NCBI GenBank assembly: GCA_029864785.1
Contig: JAOTST010000056.1
Span: 1 to 8,176 of the forward strand
Length of the DNA: 8,176 nucleotides
Reading direction: 5' to 3'
Source: Chromatiales bacterium
GTDB taxonomy: Bacteria; Pseudomonadota; Gammaproteobacteria; Thiohalomonadales; Thiohalomonadaceae
Shown: positions 5,938-8,176 of the stretch, in pieces
How positions within the stretch are numbered: the stretch's first letter is position 1
Layout: every line of letters begins with the position of its first letter
Translations under genes and position numbers: made by a program
Notes under the pieces: model-generated
What the model was told of the DNA's origin: nothing
Database searches by the model: none
What the model saw: only the letters and a program-made list of their open reading frames with translations

Positions 5938-7770
5938 CTACTCCACCGTTACCGACTTGGCCAGGTTACGTGGCTGATCGACATCAGTCCCTTTGAGTAC
6001 CGCAACGTGGTAGGAGAGCAGCTGTAGGGGGATGCTAAAAATGATCGGAGAGACATGCCCGCCACCAGGAGGAATGGTGATCACATGAATGCGATCACCG
6101 CTATTCATGCCCGTTTCATGGTCTGCAAAAACGTAGAGCTCACCACCACGAGCACGCACCTCTTCGAGGTTGGATTTAAGTTTCTCTAACAGCTCATCAT
6201 TCGGCGCAACAGCGATAACCGGCATTAACTCATCAACCAGAGCCAAGGGACCGTGTTTTAACTCACCTGCCGGATAGGCCTCGGCATGAATATAAGAGAT
6301 CTCTTTGAGCTTGAGCGCACCCTCCATCGCAATGGGATACTGAACCCCTCGCCCGAGAAAGAGTGCATTTTGCTTATCTGCAAATCGCTCTGCAAGCCGC
6401 TGAATATCGCCATCAAGCTTAAGTACATCTTCCACATGGCGTGGTAGAGCCTGTAACTGTTCGATGATGGCCTTCTCTCGCTCGGGGGCAATTCGGTAAC
6501 GGCGACCAATCGCTACGACCAGCAGCAATAGTGCCACCAGTTGTGTCGTAAATGCCTTGGTCGAAGCGACCCCAATCTCAGGACCGGCGCGAGTCATCAA
6601 GGTCAGATCCGCTTCACGGGAGAGCGAACTTTCGGGGACATTACAGATTGCTAGTGATGCACCAAATCCCCACGCTTTGGTGGCACGCAGCGCCGCCAGA
6701 GTGTCCGCTGTCTCGCCCGACTGGGAGATGACAACCACCAGTGCATCAGGATCCGCAACCGGGTGTCGATAGCGAAATTCGCTCGCCACCTCAACCTGAC
6801 AAGGGACACCAGCAACCCCCTCAAACCAGTTGCGCGCGACCATTCCCGCATGAAAACTGGTTCCACAGGCAATAATCTGGATTGATAAAATTTTATCAAA
6901 GATTGCCGCCGCCTCGGGACCGAAGCTCTCTTCAAGCACCTTACCGTTGACGATACGCCCTTCCAGAGTCTCGGTGATCGCCTGTGGCTGCTCATAGATC
7001 TCTTTCAGCATGTAGTGGCGATACTCACCCTTGTCGGTCGCATCGGCTGTCAACGTCGACTCCACCTCAGGGCGTTCAACCCGATCGCCGCTCTCACTGT
7101 AGATCTCAATAACCTCGCGACGTATGTCAGCGACATCTCCCTCTTCAAGGAAGATAAAGCGGCGTGTCACCGGAAGCAGGGCGGCAACATCGGATGCAAT
7201 AAAATTCTCACCAATGCCCAGACCGATCACCAGCGGACTACCACGCCTTGCGGCTATCATCCGATCCGGATCACTATTGGAGATAACCCCTAAGGCATAG
7301 GCGCCTTCAAGGTCACTGAGGGAGTCACAGGTTGCCTGTAACAGCCCTTTGCCTTCGGCCTGATGGCTATAGATCTGGTGCACCACCACCTCGGTGTCGG
7401 TTTCAGAGGTAAATTCATACCCCTGCTTTAGCTGTATTTTCCGCAGCTGTTGATGATTTTCAATAATTCCATTATGTACGATGGCGACCCCTTCGCGACA
7501 GATATGGGGATGTGCATTCTGCTGGCTTGGCTGACCGTGAGTCGCCCAACGGGTGTGTGCGATGCCCATCGATCCGCTAATAGGACGACTCTCCAAAGCA
7601 TCGGCTAGCACTTGTACCTTGCCGAGCCGCCGCTCACGATCAATACACTTTTCGCCATTAATGACCGCAATCCCAGATGAGTCATAACCACGATACTCCA
7701 GCCTGCGCAGACCCTCTAACAGAATAGGGACGACATCACGTTCAGCAACGGCACCAACAATTCCACACAT
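5938..7770 (-). CDS. glmS: glutamine--fructose-6-phosphate aminotransferase (isomerizing)
   Basis: GlmS makes glucosamine-6-phosphate from fructose-6-phosphate and glutamine, the first committed step to UDP-GlcNAc. The 610 residues (E. coli 609) start MCGIVGA, with the nucleophile Cys directly after Met; this fixes the start. The glutaminase domain (about 1-240) shows HTRWATHG (72-79), HNGIIEN (99-105) and SETDTE (122-127). Two SIS sugar-isomerase domains follow, with CGTS (302-305), SQSGETADT (349-357), ASTKAFTTQ (402-410) and the [19 protein letters not shown] region (490-508, His506 matching the E. coli ring-opening His). The C-terminal tail [13 protein letters not shown] carries Lys605. 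It lies one base downstream of glmU and is presumably cotranscribed. The gap leaves no room for a glmS ribozyme. It converges on the cyclase gene with 13 bases between stops and no evident terminator hairpin. Confidence 0.98.
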   Translation of the reverse strand: MCGIVGAVAERDVVPILLEGLRRLEYRGYDSSGIAVINGEKCIDRERRLGKVQVLADALESRPISGSMGIAHTRWATHGQPSQQNAHPHICREGVAIVHNGIIENHQQLRKIQLKQGYEFTSETDTEVVVHQIYSHQAEGKGLLQATCDSLSDLEGAYALGVISNSDPDRMIAARRGSPLVIGLGIGENFIASDVAALLPVTRRFIFLEEGDVADIRREVIEIYSESGDRVERPEVESTLTADATDKGEYRHYMLKEIYEQPQAITETLEGRIVNGKVLEESFGPEAAAIFDKILSIQIIACGTSFHAGMVARNWFEGVAGVPCQVEVASEFRYRHPVADPDALVVVISQSGETADTLAALRATKAWGFGASLAICNVPESSLSREADLTLMTRAGPEIGVASTKAFTTQLVALLLLVVAIGRRYRIAPEREKAIIEQLQALPRHVEDVLKLDGDIQRLAERFADKQNALFLGRGVQYPIAMEGALKLKEISYIHAEAYPAGELKHGPLALVDELMPVIAVAPNDELLEKLKSNLEEVRARGGELYVFADHETGMNSGDRIHVITIPPGGGHVSPIIFSIPLQLLSYHVAVLKGTDVDQPRNLAKSVTVE

Positions 7771-7771
7771 G

Positions 7772-8176
7772 CTAGCTTTTCTCCTTAACGGGACGCTTCC
7801 ACTTAATACTTTTCTGCTGGGTGCGGGTCAGGGTCAACTGCTCATCGGGGGCATCTCGGCTAATGCTCGAACCGGCACCAATGGTTGCACCAGCGCCAAC
7901 GGTAACCGGCGCAATTAGCTGTGTATCAGAGCCGATGAAGGCGTTGTCGCCAATAATCGTCTGGTGTTTATTCACACCGTCATAGTTACAGGTGATGGTA
8001 CCCGCGCCGATATTGACACCGCTCCCCATAGTGGTATCGCCAATATAGCTCAAGTGGCTCACCTTGGAGTCTTCCCCAATCTCGCTCTTCTTTACCTCGA
8101 CAAAGTTACCCACCTTGGCGTTGGAGTGCATATGGGTACCGGGTCGAATGCGCGCAAAGGGGCCTACACTACACTG
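7772..8176 (-). CDS. glmU: bifunctional UDP-GlcNAc pyrophosphorylase / GlcN-1-P acetyltransferase, C-terminal part only
   Basis: 134 residues up to the TAG at 7772-7774; the frame stays open to the window edge, so the N-terminal uridylyltransferase half lies outside. GlmU acetylates glucosamine-1-phosphate with acetyl-CoA and then forms UDP-GlcNAc. What is visible is the acetyltransferase: a left-handed beta-helix of hexapeptide repeats (for example [37 protein letters not shown]), equal to roughly the last 135 of 456 residues in E. coli. Numbering from the window edge, His41 in SHLSYIGD matches the E. coli catalytic base H363. VGNFVEVKK (22-30) and CNYDGVNK carry the sugar-phosphate-binding residues. 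The tail KRPVKEKS is the usual basic C-terminus. glmS follows after a single base, the common proteobacterial glmUS order. Confidence 0.97.
   Translation of the reverse strand, partial: QCSVGPFARIRPGTHMHSNAKVGNFVEVKKSEIGEDSKVSHLSYIGDTTMGSGVNIGAGTITCNYDGVNKHQTIIGDNAFIGSDTQLIAPVTVGAGATIGAGSSISRDAPDEQLTLTRTQQKSIKWKRPVKEKS
7781..7786 (-). promoter_or_regulatory. strong Shine-Dalgarno of glmS inside the end of glmU
   Basis: Read on the - strand this is AAGGAG, 10 bases before the glmS ATG and inside the last codons of glmU. It lets ribosomes start glmS independently while still allowing coupling to glmU translation. The spacing is slightly long but functional. Confidence 0.75.

Noticed and set aside
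7771..7771. glmS ribozyme or other leader regulation of glmS
   Set aside because: The glmU stop and glmS start are one base apart, leaving no leader sequence.

Overview
This window comes from the chromosome of a proteobacterium, most likely a gammaproteobacterium. The glmU-glmS order with almost no spacer, a full-length TmcA of the bacterial type, and the near-identity of the GlmU and GlmS C-termini to remembered enterobacterial sequences all point that way. Base composition is intermediate. The dense cyclic-di-GMP and two-component signalling suits a free-living aquatic or environmental species, but I cannot name a genus.

Layout on the + strand: (1) bases 1-723, the 3' part of an HD-GYP phosphodiesterase gene that enters from the left; (2) 724-926, a 203-base intergenic stretch with two small hairpins and a structured region right at the next start codon; (3) 927-3053, tmcA, the tRNA(Met) wobble-cytidine acetyltransferase; (4) 3054-3120, a short AT-rich gap with a good sigma70-like promoter overlapped by an inverted repeat; (5) 3121-5924, a tight three-gene signalling operon: a response regulator with a PilZ-like C-terminal domain, a response regulator fused to a CheC-type phosphatase domain, and a PAS-GGDEF protein. 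On the - strand, converging with 13 bases between stop codons: (6) 5938-7770, glmS, and (7) 7772-8176, the 3' end of glmU.

How the genes work together: glmU and glmS make the UDP-GlcNAc precursor of peptidoglycan and LPS, and tmcA modifies tRNA; these are housekeeping genes. The accessory part is the three-gene module 3121-5924. It has two phosphoacceptor receivers, a possible receiver phosphatase and a possible diguanylate cyclase, but no histidine kinase. A cyclic-di-GMP-degrading HD-GYP protein lies on the same strand beyond tmcA. Notable sequence details are a GDEEF rather than GG(D/E)EF motif in the cyclase with an intact RxxD inhibitory site, a CheC-like domain with one complete and one broken active-site motif, and an inverted repeat over the operon's probable promoter. 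I found no mobile element, CRISPR array, tRNA, rRNA or phage gene.
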